Made by a program: the position numbers and the translations under genes. From assembly GCA_964510345.1 (NCBI GenBank), contig CAZEBB010000005.1, positions 1 through 64,000 of the forward strand: a stretch of 64,000 nt of DNA, in the 5' to 3' direction. The stretch comes from JAAYQA01 sp964510345. GTDB taxonomy: Bacteria > Bacillota > Clostridia > Tissierellales > Peptoniphilaceae. Each line of letters opens with the position of its first letter. The stretch's first letter is position 1. Below the pieces are notes generated by a model, which worked only from the letters and a program-made list of their open reading frames with translations, made no database searches and was not told where the DNA came from. Below, piece by piece: positions 26,839 to 36,199 of the stretch.

Positions 26839-28851
26839 CTAGAAAAAGAGGCTAAACAGAAGTCCTTCTCCGAACAATGTCGCGAAAATTAGAGCGACGA
26901 TGGTCATAAGCTTAATGAGAATATTGAGTGAAGGACCGGCTGTATCTTTGAAGGGGTCTCCTACGGTGTCACCGGTAACGGCAGCCTTATGGGCTTCTGA
27001 ACCTTTTCCGCCGTGATGCCCGGTTTCAATAAATTTCTTCGCATTATCCCATGCACCGCCGGAGTTTGCCATGAAGATTGCCATCAGGACGCCGGTAATC
27101 AGAGAACCAGCGAGCAGGCCGCCTAAAGCCTCTGCCCCCAGCAATAATCCGATCCCTACCGGTACGACAACTGCGAGTAATCCGGGAACGACCATTTCGC
27201 GAAGAGCTGCTCGTGTGCTGATGTCTACACAGCGACCGTAGTCGGGAAGTTCAGTCCCTCCCATGATCCCCGGTTTTTCTCTAAACTGTCTACGGACTTC
27301 TTCGATCATCGAGTTTGCCGAGGTGCTCACAGCATCCATGGTGAGCGCAGAGAAAAGGAACGGTAACATACCGCCGATAAATACGCCGGCAATTACCACC
27401 GGGCTCGTCAGCGAGATATTCTCAAGTCCGACCGCTTGCGTATACGATGCAAAAAGTGCCAGTGCTGTCAGTGCTGCTGAACCGATCGCAAATCCCTTAC
27501 CGATCGCTGCCGTGGTGTTTCCGACGGAGTCCAATGTATCCGTGATTTCGCGGACATTCTCCGGCAAGTTGGCCATCTGTGCAATCCCACCCGCATTATC
27601 GGCGATGGGGCCATATGCGTCAACGGCAATCGTCATCCCCGCCGTCGACAGCATGCCGACTGCCGCGAGAGAGATCCCGTATAAGCCTTCAACTACATTT
27701 GTCAGGCCGTTCGATGCATAGAATGCCACCATGATTCCGATCGCGATGATGATGATCGGTCCGGCTGTGGAGAGCATGCCGACACCTAAGCCGGAAATGA
27801 TATTCGTCGAAGTACCTGTTTCAGATTCCTTTGCAATTTTGCGCACCGGTTTGTGCTCGTCGGACGTGTAGTACTCTGTCAGCGAAGAGATGATCAAACC
27901 GACGGCAAGACCTGCGACGATCGCGATAAACGGGGTAATTGAGTTAAGAATTGCACGACTTAAGAAGAAAGCGGCGATTAACGTGATACCCGATGAGGTG
28001 AAGGTTCCCATATTCAACGACTTTTGCGGGTTATTGTCACCGCGAACGAAGAAGATTCCGATCAGCGACGCCAGTACTCCCACTGCGGACAACGCGAGTG
28101 CAAATTCGACACCCTTTTGTCCAAAAGCCGGGATTCCCAGTGTTAATGCTGAAATAATCGCTCCGACATACGACTCAAAGAGGTCGGCTCCCATACCTGC
28201 GACGTCCCCTACATTGTCGCCGACATTGTCTGCGATCACCGCAGGGTTTCTCGGGTCGTCTTCCGGAATTCCGGCTTCAACTTTCCCGACCAAGTCCGCG
28301 CCAACGTCGGCTGCTTTGGTGTAAATACCGCCGCCGACACGTGCAAATAATGCAATGGAGGAAGCGCCTAAACTAAATCCGGTTACGATCGCCGGGTCTT
28401 TGAAGATAATATACAGGAGCCCAACGCCTAAGATCCCTAATCCGACAACCGTCATCCCCATGACGGATCCGCCGGAAAACGCGACTTGTAGAGCTGCCGA
28501 CATCCCCTTTTGCTGTGCGGCATTCGCCGTTCTCACATTGGCTTGCGTTGCAGAACGCATTCCCATATAGCCGGCGAGCATGGAAAACATGGCTCCAATT
28601 AAATAGCAAATCGCCGTCATCCAATTAATGGCAATGCCGACTAATACGAATAATACGACGACAAAAATCGAGAGTGCTCGGTATTCACGAGACAAAAAGG
28701 CCATAGCACCTTCGTTGATATACCCCGCGATCTCTTTCATGCGCGCGGTACCTGCATCCATACGGCCTATGGCTTGTGCCTTCACAAAGGCAAATAAAAT
28801 GGCGATCACTCCAATGACTGGAGCGATCAAAATAAACAAACTGGTTTCCAA
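26839..28851 (-). CDS. hppA: Membrane-bound ion-translocating pyrophosphatase, K+-dependent type
   Basis: Couples pyrophosphate hydrolysis to H+ or Na+ export. The 670-residue, very hydrophobic protein (about 16 transmembrane segments) has the catalytic DVGADLVGKVE and DNVGDNVGDVAGMGADL motifs. The segment GNTTAAIGKGFAIG carries Ala and Gly where K+-independent enzymes have Lys and Thr, which marks the K+-dependent class; the pumped ion is not decided here. The start is TTG, 7 bases after AGGAGGG. It sits between secG and rnr. Pyrophosphate recovery is energetically useful in an amino-acid fermenter. Confidence 0.95.
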   Translation of the reverse strand: METSLFILIAPVIGVIAILFAFVKAQAIGRMDAGTARMKEIAGYINEGAMAFLSREYRALSIFVVVLFVLVGIAINWMTAICYLIGAMFSMLAGYMGMRSATQANVRTANAAQQKGMSAALQVAFSGGSVMGMTVVGLGILGVGLLYIIFKDPAIVTGFSLGASSIALFARVGGGIYTKAADVGADLVGKVEAGIPEDDPRNPAVIADNVGDNVGDVAGMGADLFESYVGAIISALTLGIPAFGQKGVEFALALSAVGVLASLIGIFFVRGDNNPQKSLNMGTFTSSGITLIAAFFLSRAILNSITPFIAIVAGLAVGLIISSLTEYYTSDEHKPVRKIAKESETGTSTNIISGLGVGMLSTAGPIIIIAIGIMVAFYASNGLTNVVEGLYGISLAAVGMLSTAGMTIAVDAYGPIADNAGGIAQMANLPENVREITDTLDSVGNTTAAIGKGFAIGSAALTALALFASYTQAVGLENISLTSPVVIAGVFIGGMLPFLFSALTMDAVSTSANSMIEEVRRQFREKPGIMGGTELPDYGRCVDISTRAALREMVVPGLLAVVVPVGIGLLLGAEALGGLLAGSLITGVLMAIFMANSGGAWDNAKKFIETGHHGGKGSEAHKAAVTGDTVGDPFKDTAGPSLNILIKLMTIVALIFATLFGEGLLFSLFF

Positions 28852-28864
28852 TTGATTTTCCCTC

Positions 28865-29086
28865 CTAGGAAATGATAGCCATCGCGAGAGCGGTAATCAA
28901 AAATAAGACACCCGCCCCGATAATGACGCGATTGAGTACGCGGTCCTTCGACATGCTGGATTGCCCGTATAAATTGGCTCCGCCGTCGATAACGCCCAGA
29001 CCTTGTTGCTTTGATTCCATCACTGTGACACATCCGATAATCACTACACTTACGATTAATAAGACAATGCTAAGAAACACTTTCAC
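28865..29086 (-). CDS. secG: Preprotein translocase subunit SecG
   Basis: A 73-residue membrane subunit of the SecYEG channel. Two hydrophobic helices (about 4-22 and 52-72) flank a Gly-rich cytoplasmic loop (QQGLGVIDGGANLYGQ), the SecG pattern. GTG at 29086 is preferred because GGAGGTGAAC lies directly before it. Position after eno and before rnr-smpB matches the common Firmicute order. Confidence 0.88.
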   Translation of the reverse strand: MKVFLSIVLLIVSVVIIGCVTVMESKQQGLGVIDGGANLYGQSSMSKDRVLNRVIIGAGVLFLITALAMAIIS

Positions 29087-29121
29087 TCTGTTCACCTCCA
29101 CTTATGCTCTTTCGTCCATAA

Positions 29122-29150
29122 ATCATAACACAGCACCAAGAAAAGTACAA
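29122..29150 (-). promoter_or_regulatory. Predicted promoter of secG-hppA
   Basis: TTGTAC (29145-29150) and TATGAT (29122-29127), spacer 17 bp. It follows the eno terminator, so secG-hppA has its own start. Confidence 0.65.
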
Positions 29151-29284
29151 TAAAGAAACACTAGATTTATCGCATGAAAAATGTTGTATAGGCCACAAAA
29201 ATAGCCATTTAGTCAATTTATTGTCCATCAATCTCTAATAAATAATTATCGTATGTGCAAACGAATTCCCCAAATATCAACAAA

Positions 29285-29304
29285 AGAGCTGCCGAAGCAG
29301 CTCT
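29285..29304 (-). terminator. Terminator of the glycolytic operon after eno
   Basis: AGAGCTGC-TTCG-GCAGCTCT, an eight-pair stem with a UUCG tetraloop, followed by TTTG. Confidence 0.85.
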
Positions 29305-29311
29305 CAAATGT

Positions 29312-30595
29312 TTACTTCAAATTGTAGAAAGTATCCTTTCCGCGGTAGATCGAGTTATCTCCCAGTTCGTCTTCCAAGCGCAACAGCTGATTGTACTTAG
29401 CGACGCGGTCAGTTCTGGAGGGAGCCCCCGTCTTAATTTGGCCGGCATTGGTTGCTACCGCTAAATCAGCGATAAAGGTATCTTCGGTTTCACCACTTCT
29501 GTGGGAGACAATCGCCGTCATATGATTTTCTCTTGCCAGAGCGATTGCATCCAAAGTCTCCGTGACGGTTCCAATTTGGTTGAGCTTAATCAAAATGGAG
29601 TTGGAAATCTTTTGGTCGATTCCTCTTTGGAGTCTTTCGGTATTGGTAACGAAGAGATCGTCTCCAACCAATTGAATCTTACTACCCAAACGATCCGTCA
29701 ATTTCTTCCATCCATCCCAATCGTCTTCGGCAAGACCGTCTTCAATCGAGATGATGTGGTATTTGTCAACCAGCATCTCATAGTAGTCGATAAACTCGTC
29801 GACGGTCAAAGTCTTATTCTCGCCTGCGAGGACATATTTTCCGTCTTTGTAGAGTTCGGTCGCTGCGACGTCCAGCGCGATGACGACGTCTTCTCCGAGT
29901 GTGTAGCCGGCTTTTTCAATCGCTTGCGCGATGGTTTGCAGTGCTTCTTCGTTGCTGGAGAGGTTTGGCGCAAATCCACCTTCGTCACCAACCGAGGTGT
30001 TCAAGCCTTTATCTTTCAAGACCTTTTTCAGATTATGGAAGATTTGGGTGACCATGCGGATGCCTTCGCGGAAGTCCGGTGCGCCGACGGGCATGACCAT
30101 GAACTCTTGAATATCGACATTATTGTCAGCGTGCTCGCCGCCATTGAGGATATTGGACATGGGTACCGGTAAGGTTCTTGCATTGACACCGCCGAGGTAT
30201 TGGTAAAGGTCCATTCCGAGTTCATCGGCTGCGGCACGTGCAACGGCCATGGAACAACCCAGAATTGCATTGGCGCCGAGTCGACCTTTGTTATGGGTAC
30301 CGTCGAGTTCGATCATCGCTTGGTCGATCCCTGCTTGATCGATGACGTCAAACCCGGTCAAAAGATCAGCTAACTCCGTATTGACGTTTTCAACCGCGGT
30401 TTCTACGCCTTTCCCCATATAACGATCCGCATCTCCGTCGCGCAATTCAACCGCTTCAAAGCTTCCGGTCGATGCGCCCGAGGGGACGATCGCTCTTCCG
30501 AAACCGCCCTCTTCGGTGATGACTTCTACCTCAACGGTCGGATTCCCACGGGAATCCAGTACTTCTCTTGCGTAGACATCCAAAATTAAGCTCAT
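29312..30595 (-). CDS. eno: Enolase
   Basis: Converts 2-phosphoglycerate to phosphoenolpyruvate. The 427-residue protein has DSRGNPTVE at the N terminus, GDEGGFAP (catalytic Glu loop), the Mg2+ ligands in ALDVAA, SIEDGLAEDDW and GDDLFVTN, and the catalytic Lys loop ILIKLNQIGT with SHRSGETED. Its ATG overlaps the gpmI stop (ATGA). Last gene of gap-pgk-tpiA-gpmI-eno. Confidence 0.97.
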   Translation of the reverse strand: MSLILDVYAREVLDSRGNPTVEVEVITEEGGFGRAIVPSGASTGSFEAVELRDGDADRYMGKGVETAVENVNTELADLLTGFDVIDQAGIDQAMIELDGTHNKGRLGANAILGCSMAVARAAADELGMDLYQYLGGVNARTLPVPMSNILNGGEHADNNVDIQEFMVMPVGAPDFREGIRMVTQIFHNLKKVLKDKGLNTSVGDEGGFAPNLSSNEEALQTIAQAIEKAGYTLGEDVVIALDVAATELYKDGKYVLAGENKTLTVDEFIDYYEMLVDKYHIISIEDGLAEDDWDGWKKLTDRLGSKIQLVGDDLFVTNTERLQRGIDQKISNSILIKLNQIGTVTETLDAIALARENHMTAIVSHRSGETEDTFIADLAVATNAGQIKTGAPSRTDRVAKYNQLLRLEDELGDNSIYRGKDTFYNLK

Positions 30596-32130
30596 TTACA
30601 TTCTCCTCTCAAAAGTGAAACCCCCGTCATTTCGGACGGTTGTGGTATCTTCATGATCTCCAACAAGGTCGGTGCCAAGTCGGAAAGTTTTCCTCCGGGT
30701 CTAAGCGTGCAATTCTTTTCTGTCACATAAATCAGAGGAACCGGGTTGGTCGTATGGGCAGTAAACGGCATGCCATCCTCTTCGACCATCTGTTCGCTAT
30801 TCCCATGGTCTGCGGTGATCAAGAGCTCTCCGTTCATCTCACGGATCGCATGAACGACCTCTCCTACACAGGCGTCGACCGTTTCCACCGCTTGCACAGC
30901 GGCTTGGATGACGCCGGTATGACCGACCATATCCGAATTGGCGAAGTTTAAAATGATGAGATCGTATTTTCCGGATCGGATTTCCTCAACGACCTGATCT
31001 TTGACGGCAACCGCGCTCATCTGCGGCATGAGGTCGTACGTGGCGACTTTCGGTGAAGGCACGAGAACGCGGCTTTCGCCCGGAAACTCAATTTCCTGAC
31101 CTCCGTTGAAGAAAAAGGTGACGTGTGCATATTTTTCCGTTTCGGCGATGCGAAGTTGCGTGAGTCCGCGTTCCGATACGACCGCTCCCAATGTATTGGA
31201 AAAAGTCTCCGGTTGATACGCGACATGGACCTTGTGAAAAGTCTTGTCGTACTCCGTCATCGTGACATAATACGGTTCAATTCTCGTCTCACGTTCGAAC
31301 CCGTCGAAATCATCTTCCAGGATTGCCCGGGTCAGCTCGCGTCCTCTGTCCGGACGGAAGTTGAAAAAGAGGACACTGTCAGCATTGGTGAGCAATGCGG
31401 CAGGTTTGCCGTCTTTTTGCATGACGATGGGCGTTACAAATTCGTCTGTAACCTCTCTCTTATAGCTGTCTTCCACAGCGCCGACCGGATCTACCGAGGG
31501 AATCCCCTCGCCTTTGGTGATCGCATCATAAGCGAGTTGTACGCGCTCCCAGCGTTTATCGCGGTCCATGGCATAATAGCGGCCCATAATCGTCGCGATT
31601 TGTCCAATTCCGATCTCTGCTAGTTTTTGTTGCAGCTGCTGGACAAAGTGCGCACCCGAAACCGGTGAAACGTCTCGTCCATCCAAAAAGGCGTGGACGG
31701 CGACGCGATCCAATCCTCTTGCCTTGCATAAATCCAGGATGGCAAATAGATGTTCGATATGACTGTGAACCCCACCGTCAGAGAGCAAACCCATCACGTG
31801 CAGCGTGGACCCATTTTCAATCGCATGGGAGATCGCCTGATTAATTTTTTCGTTTTTTTGGAACTCGCCGTCTTCAATCGCTTTGGTGATCTTTGTCAGC
31901 TCCTGATACACGACGCGACCGGACCCGATGTTCAAGTGGCCGACTTCCGAGTTACCCATTTGTCCTCTGGGCAAACCAACGGCCAACCCGCTCGCTTCCA
32001 ATGTCTCGTGGGGATACTGTTGCCACAGGCTGTCCATCACCGGCGTCTGGGCGATCGATATCGCATTTCCGGCGCTTGCCTCTGCACATCCCCATCCGTC
32101 CAGTATCATCAGCATGACCGGTTTCTTCAT
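30592..32130 (-). CDS. gpmI: 2,3-Bisphosphoglycerate-independent phosphoglycerate mutase
   Basis: Interconverts 3- and 2-phosphoglycerate using two Mn2+ ions. The 512-residue protein has the metal motif ILDGWG, the phosphorylated Ser61 in GQMGNSEVGH, the DGRDVSP and NFRPDR elements of the insert domain, and the C-terminal TADHGNSE metal site. Its ATG overlaps the tpiA stop, and its stop overlaps eno. Confidence 0.97.
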   Translation of the reverse strand: MKKPVMLMILDGWGCAEASAGNAISIAQTPVMDSLWQQYPHETLEASGLAVGLPRGQMGNSEVGHLNIGSGRVVYQELTKITKAIEDGEFQKNEKINQAISHAIENGSTLHVMGLLSDGGVHSHIEHLFAILDLCKARGLDRVAVHAFLDGRDVSPVSGAHFVQQLQQKLAEIGIGQIATIMGRYYAMDRDKRWERVQLAYDAITKGEGIPSVDPVGAVEDSYKREVTDEFVTPIVMQKDGKPAALLTNADSVLFFNFRPDRGRELTRAILEDDFDGFERETRIEPYYVTMTEYDKTFHKVHVAYQPETFSNTLGAVVSERGLTQLRIAETEKYAHVTFFFNGGQEIEFPGESRVLVPSPKVATYDLMPQMSAVAVKDQVVEEIRSGKYDLIILNFANSDMVGHTGVIQAAVQAVETVDACVGEVVHAIREMNGELLITADHGNSEQMVEEDGMPFTAHTTNPVPLIYVTEKNCTLRPGGKLSDLAPTLLEIMKIPQPSEMTGVSLLRGECK

Positions 32131-32861
32131 GCACGACCCTCCACGAGTTTCTGATAACTGTCCGCTTTCAAGCTGGCGCCGCCGACCAGTGCACCGTCAA
32201 TCGACGATTGCGCGAGCAATTCTTCAATATTATCCGGTTTGACTGAACCGCCATACAACACGGGGACTTCAACGCCCGGAGCGAGTTCTTTCATCGTTTC
32301 TTTAATAAAGGCACACATTTCTTCCGCTTGTGCGGCCGATGCCGTTTTACCGGTTCCGATCGCCCAAATCGGTTCATAAGCGATCACGAGTTCACTCGGA
32401 TCAGCGCCTAAGTCTTTCATGACGGCATGCAATTGATCGGCAACGATTTTTTGTTCGGTACCGGCCTCTCTTTGATCAAGGTTTTCACCGACACACAGAA
32501 TCGGCTTTAAGCCTTCGTTCAATGCGCGGGCTGTTTTGGCCGTAATCAGTGCATCGGTTTCGCCGATAATCTCACGTCTTTCGGAGTGTCCGATGATCAC
32601 ATAAGAAACGCCGAGTTCTTTCAGCATGTCCGTTGAAACTTCGCCGGTCATCGCACCGTTAGGCAAGTCCGATACATTCTGCGCGCCGAGTTGATACGGC
32701 GTCCCTTTCACTACGTCAGCGATACCCGCCAAGTGGGTGAAAGGTGGACAGATGACCGCCGTCACACCTTCGGGAACAGAGTTTTGCACCATGGCTTTTG
32801 CCAGAGCGATGCCTTCCTCCACCCCCGTATTCATTTTCCAGTTTCCTGCGATAATAACCAT
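32127..32861 (-). CDS. tpiA: Triosephosphate isomerase
   Basis: Interconverts dihydroxyacetone phosphate and glyceraldehyde 3-phosphate. The 244-residue TIM barrel has AGNWKMN (catalytic Lys), GHSERR (catalytic His) and AYEPIWAIGTGK (catalytic Glu, flexible lid), plus the phosphate-binding YGGSV. It begins 4 bases after the pgk stop. Confidence 0.97.
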   Translation of the reverse strand: MVIIAGNWKMNTGVEEGIALAKAMVQNSVPEGVTAVICPPFTHLAGIADVVKGTPYQLGAQNVSDLPNGAMTGEVSTDMLKELGVSYVIIGHSERREIIGETDALITAKTARALNEGLKPILCVGENLDQREAGTEQKIVADQLHAVMKDLGADPSELVIAYEPIWAIGTGKTASAAQAEEMCAFIKETMKELAPGVEVPVLYGGSVKPDNIEELLAQSSIDGALVGGASLKADSYQKLVEGRA

Positions 32862-32865
32862 TGGA

Positions 32866-34065
32866 TTATTTATCCTCCATCGCCACGATACCCGGCAATT
32901 CTTTTCCTTCCAATAATTCTAACGATGCGCCACCACCCGTCGATACGTGGGTGATTTTATCCTTAAGACCGGCTTGTTCGATCGCCAAAGCGGAGTCTCC
33001 ACCGCCTACGATCGTAACGGCATCCGCTTCCGCCATCGCTTTTGCGATTGCGTTCGTTCCGCTCGAGAAAGGCTTCACTTCAAATACGCCCATCGGTCCG
33101 TTCCAAACCACGGTCTTTGCACGTAAGATCTCATTGCTAAAGAGCGCTTCGGTCTTCGGTCCGATATCCAAGCCTTGTTTGTCCACAGGGATTTCAGTGA
33201 TGTCGACGATTTTGGTTTCCGCATTTTCATCGATCGCGTCCGCGATGACGACATCGACCGGCAACAGCAAGTTGACCCCTTTTTGTTTCGCTTTTTCGAT
33301 CAGCTCAAGCGAAAGATCCATTTTGTCAGCTTCTAACAGCGATCCGCCGATCTCGTAGCCTTGCGCTTTCAGGAAAGTATACGCCATTCCACCGCCGATG
33401 AGCAGAGTGTCGACTTTCAATAGCAGATTATCGATCACGCCGATCTTATCGGAAACCTTGGCACCGCCCATAATGGCGACGAAAGGTCTCTTCGGATTTT
33501 CCAGCATATTGCCCATAGAATCCACTTCTTTTTGAACGAGGAAGCCAATAGCAGACGGTAGATTCGAAGCAAGTCCTACGTTAGAAGCATGGGCTCTGTG
33601 CGAGGTGCCAAATGCGTCGTTGACATACAGGTCTCCCAGTTCCGACAACGCCTTGGAAAATGCCGGGTCGTTCTTTTCTTCTTCTTTACGATACCGGGTA
33701 TTCTCCAAAAGTGCGACCGAACCCGCCGGAAGCGCCGCAACTTTCGCCTTCACATCGTCGTCCACGACGACATCCGACGGAATGAAATGCACCTCTTTGT
33801 TAAGCAACTCTCCTAAGCGAACTGCAACCGGACCCAGTGTATATTGGGGATTGGGTTCGCCTTTCGGACGACCTAAGTGTGAGAGCAAAATGACAGTGGC
33901 CCCATTCTCCAGCAAATACTCAACGGTCGGAAGTGCCGCACGAATGCGCACGTCATCCGCGATGACGCCCACTTCGTTTTTCTTCATGGGAACGTTGAAA
34001 TCGACGCGTACGAGAACCTTCTTGCCCTTCACATCGATATCTTTTAAAGTTTTTTTATTCAGCAT
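32866..34065 (-). CDS. pgk: Phosphoglycerate kinase
   Basis: Makes ATP from 1,3-bisphosphoglycerate. The 399-residue two-domain protein begins with VLVRVDFNVPM and has HLGRPKG, the conserved hinge region, GGAKVSDKI and the nucleotide-binding TIVGGGDSA with STGGGASLE. It follows gap, with a hairpin terminator between, so gap mRNA may be made in excess of the other glycolytic genes. Confidence 0.97.
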   Translation of the reverse strand: MLNKKTLKDIDVKGKKVLVRVDFNVPMKKNEVGVIADDVRIRAALPTVEYLLENGATVILLSHLGRPKGEPNPQYTLGPVAVRLGELLNKEVHFIPSDVVVDDDVKAKVAALPAGSVALLENTRYRKEEEKNDPAFSKALSELGDLYVNDAFGTSHRAHASNVGLASNLPSAIGFLVQKEVDSMGNMLENPKRPFVAIMGGAKVSDKIGVIDNLLLKVDTLLIGGGMAYTFLKAQGYEIGGSLLEADKMDLSLELIEKAKQKGVNLLLPVDVVIADAIDENAETKIVDITEIPVDKQGLDIGPKTEALFSNEILRAKTVVWNGPMGVFEVKPFSSGTNAIAKAMAEADAVTIVGGGDSALAIEQAGLKDKITHVSTGGGASLELLEGKELPGIVAMEDK

Positions 34066-34083
34066 AAATGACCTCCTTTATTG

Positions 34084-34110
34084 AAAAAAGGCCCGACATC
34101 GTGCCGGGCC
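34084..34110 (-). terminator. Partial terminator between gap and pgk
   Basis: GGCCCG/CGGGCC hairpin followed by TTTTTTC on the minus strand. No separate strong pgk promoter was seen, so read-through or processing is likely. Confidence 0.75.
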
Positions 34111-34119
34111 ATGTTCGTT

Positions 34120-35124
34120 CTAGCGATCCGCAATCATTTTTGCGAGGTCTACGACACGCTTGGAGTAGCCCCACTCGTTGTCATACCAGGATACAACTTT
34201 CGCCAACTTTCCGATCACCATCGTTTGGTCCGGATCGAAAATGGACGAACGCGGGTCACCTTGGAAGTCGATGGATACGAGCGGCTCATCCGAGTAGCCG
34301 AGATAGCCTTTCATCGCGCCTTCGCTGGCTTCTTTGATCGCTGCATTGATTTCCTCTTTGGTCGCTTCTTTTTCAAGCTCAACCGTTAAGTCAACCATCG
34401 ATACGGTCGGGGTGGGAACGCGGACTGCGTAACCGTTCAGTTTTCCTTTGAGTTCCGGAAGAACCAGAGCTACGGCTTTCGCTGCGCCGGTCGTTGTCGG
34501 AATCATGCTGAGTGCTGCCGCGCGTGCGCGACGCAGGTCTTTGTGTTTCTTATCTTGCAGTACTTGGTCCGACGTGTACGCGTGGATCGTCGTCATCAAA
34601 CCTTTTTCGATACCGAATTTTTCGAGAAGAACTTTCGCTACCGGTGCCAAGCAGTTCGTGGTGCACGATGCGTTGGAAATAATGTGATGATTCTCAGGGT
34701 CGTATTTGTCTTCGTTGACGCCCATAACAATTGTAATGTCTTCGTTTTTCGCGGGAGCGGTGATGATTACTTTCTTAGCTCCTGCCGTCAGGTGTTTGGA
34801 CAAACCTTCGCGGTCGCGGAACGCGCCGGTCGAGTCGATGACGAGGTCGACGCCTAGCTCTCCCCAAGGGAGTTTTTCCGGATCTCTGTTATCAACTGTT
34901 TTGATGGTCTTTCCATTGATGACGAAGTTGCCTTCTTCATCGAGTGTTGCTTCTCCGTTGAATCTGCCGTAGAGCGAATCATACTTGAATAGATGCAAGT
35001 TTGTCTTGCGATCGCCGGAAGCATTCATTGCTACCAGATCGATGTCGATATTATCCTCAAAGATAATTCGTAATACGTCTCTACCAATTCTTCCAAAACC
35101 GTTGAGTGCTACTTTTAAAGCCAT
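34120..35124 (-). CDS. gap: Glyceraldehyde-3-phosphate dehydrogenase
   Basis: NAD-dependent oxidative phosphorylation of glyceraldehyde 3-phosphate. The 334-residue protein starts LKVALNGFGRIGR, has the catalytic Cys in SNASCTTNCLAP (near residue 152) with the His in the downstream catalytic domain, and ends with the NEWGYSKRVVDL motif. The ATG at 35124 lies 8 bases after AGGAGG; another ATG two codons upstream is too close to it. First gene of the glycolytic operon, with a strong promoter and a 110-base leader. No CggR-like repressor gene precedes it. Confidence 0.97.
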   Translation of the reverse strand: MALKVALNGFGRIGRDVLRIIFEDNIDIDLVAMNASGDRKTNLHLFKYDSLYGRFNGEATLDEEGNFVINGKTIKTVDNRDPEKLPWGELGVDLVIDSTGAFRDREGLSKHLTAGAKKVIITAPAKNEDITIVMGVNEDKYDPENHHIISNASCTTNCLAPVAKVLLEKFGIEKGLMTTIHAYTSDQVLQDKKHKDLRRARAAALSMIPTTTGAAKAVALVLPELKGKLNGYAVRVPTPTVSMVDLTVELEKEATKEEINAAIKEASEGAMKGYLGYSDEPLVSIDFQGDPRSSIFDPDQTMVIGKLAKVVSWYDNEWGYSKRVVDLAKMIADR

Positions 35125-35160
35125 GCGCATACCCTCCTTTGATACTTGCACAAGTGCATT

Positions 35161-35178
35161 GGATGGATTCTTCCATCC
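35161..35178. repeat. Inverted repeat in the gap leader
   Basis: GGATGGA and TCCATCC separated by 4 bases form a seven-pair hairpin in the 5' untranslated region of gap. It may stabilise the mRNA or be an operator; a nearby TGCACAAGTGCA (35147-35158) is a weaker palindrome. Confidence 0.4.
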
Positions 35179-35240
35179 TTTATCACATATGTACCCAACC
35201 GCGAGGTCTTATCACCACACGGCCGGCCATTTGTTTAATT

Positions 35241-35269
35241 ATTATCTTGCTTTTCTTTGTTTTTGTCAA
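35241..35269 (-). promoter_or_regulatory. Predicted strong promoter of the glycolytic operon
   Basis: TTGACA (35264-35269) and GATAAT (35241-35246) with a 17-bp A-rich spacer. Confidence 0.82.
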
Positions 35270-35275
35270 GTCGTG

Positions 35276-36199
35276 CTATTCTTTCACGTAGTTTACGCCA
35301 TTTGCTTTAGGTCCGGATGAAGATTTGGAGAACAGCAGCACGAGTAACGTCATCGCATAGGGCAACATCGACAAAAGTTGTTCGGACACCGGGAGTCTAC
35401 CGCCCAGAAAGACGACGAGTCCCTGCGCTAATCCGAATACCAGACAGCCGATGACGGCGCCGTGCGGTGTCCAGCGACCAAAGATCATGGCGGCCAACGC
35501 AATAAATCCTTGACCGGATACAAGTGTGGGACGAAAACTCGAGATGATCGCCATCGAAAGAGCGGCTCCACCTAAGCCTGCAACAAATCCGGAACTCAAT
35601 ACGCCGATAGTTTTCGTGAGCGGAACATTCACGCCCAGAGTATCCCCTGCTTTTGGGTGCTCGCCGACAGAGCGCATCCGTAAGCCCAGCTTCGTACGAT
35701 ATAAGATGACCCAAATCAACACGGCGAACAAAAACGCGAGATACACGGTGGCATATTGATCAAAAATCATGTCGGGCAATGATCCTTGCGGGAAGACATC
35801 GGCAAACCACTTCGGCAGTTTTAAGTCTGCACCCAACGGTGTCGTGTTGGCTGCGCCGTCAAAGAGCATTTTTGTAAGAAACAGCGCCATACCGGGTCCG
35901 ATAAAGTTGATCGCTATCCCGGAGACGACGTGGTCTGCGCGGAAGCGGATGGTCGCCACGGCATGAAAAATTGCCAAAAAGGCGCCGGCGAGTCCCGCGA
36001 TCAAAAACCCCAACCAGGCATTTCCGGTGAAAATTGCACCGGCAGCCCCTGCAAAGGCTCCGATGGTCATCATCCCTTCGATCCCGATATTGATCACGCC
36101 TGTGGTTTCACTTAATACGCCGCTCAGCGCTCCGTAGATCAGGGGCGAAGCGTACATCAACGTAATCCCTAAGATCGTACCAAAATCATTCGCTGACAT
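35276..36199 (-). CDS. BMP-type nucleoside ABC transporter permease (NupQ-like)
   Basis: One of two membrane subunits of a simple sugar/nucleoside importer (BPD_transp_2 family). The 307-residue protein has about eight hydrophobic segments and the signatures GVINIGIEGMM and GEHPKAGDTLGV with GLGGA. It overlaps the second permease by 14 bases. With the BMP lipoprotein and the ATPase upstream it forms a guanosine/purine nucleoside type importer; substrate is inferred from family. Confidence 0.9.
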   Translation of the reverse strand: MSANDFGTILGITLMYASPLIYGALSGVLSETTGVINIGIEGMMTIGAFAGAAGAIFTGNAWLGFLIAGLAGAFLAIFHAVATIRFRADHVVSGIAINFIGPGMALFLTKMLFDGAANTTPLGADLKLPKWFADVFPQGSLPDMIFDQYATVYLAFLFAVLIWVILYRTKLGLRMRSVGEHPKAGDTLGVNVPLTKTIGVLSSGFVAGLGGAALSMAIISSFRPTLVSGQGFIALAAMIFGRWTPHGAVIGCLVFGLAQGLVVFLGGRLPVSEQLLSMLPYAMTLLVLLFSKSSSGPKANGVNYVKE

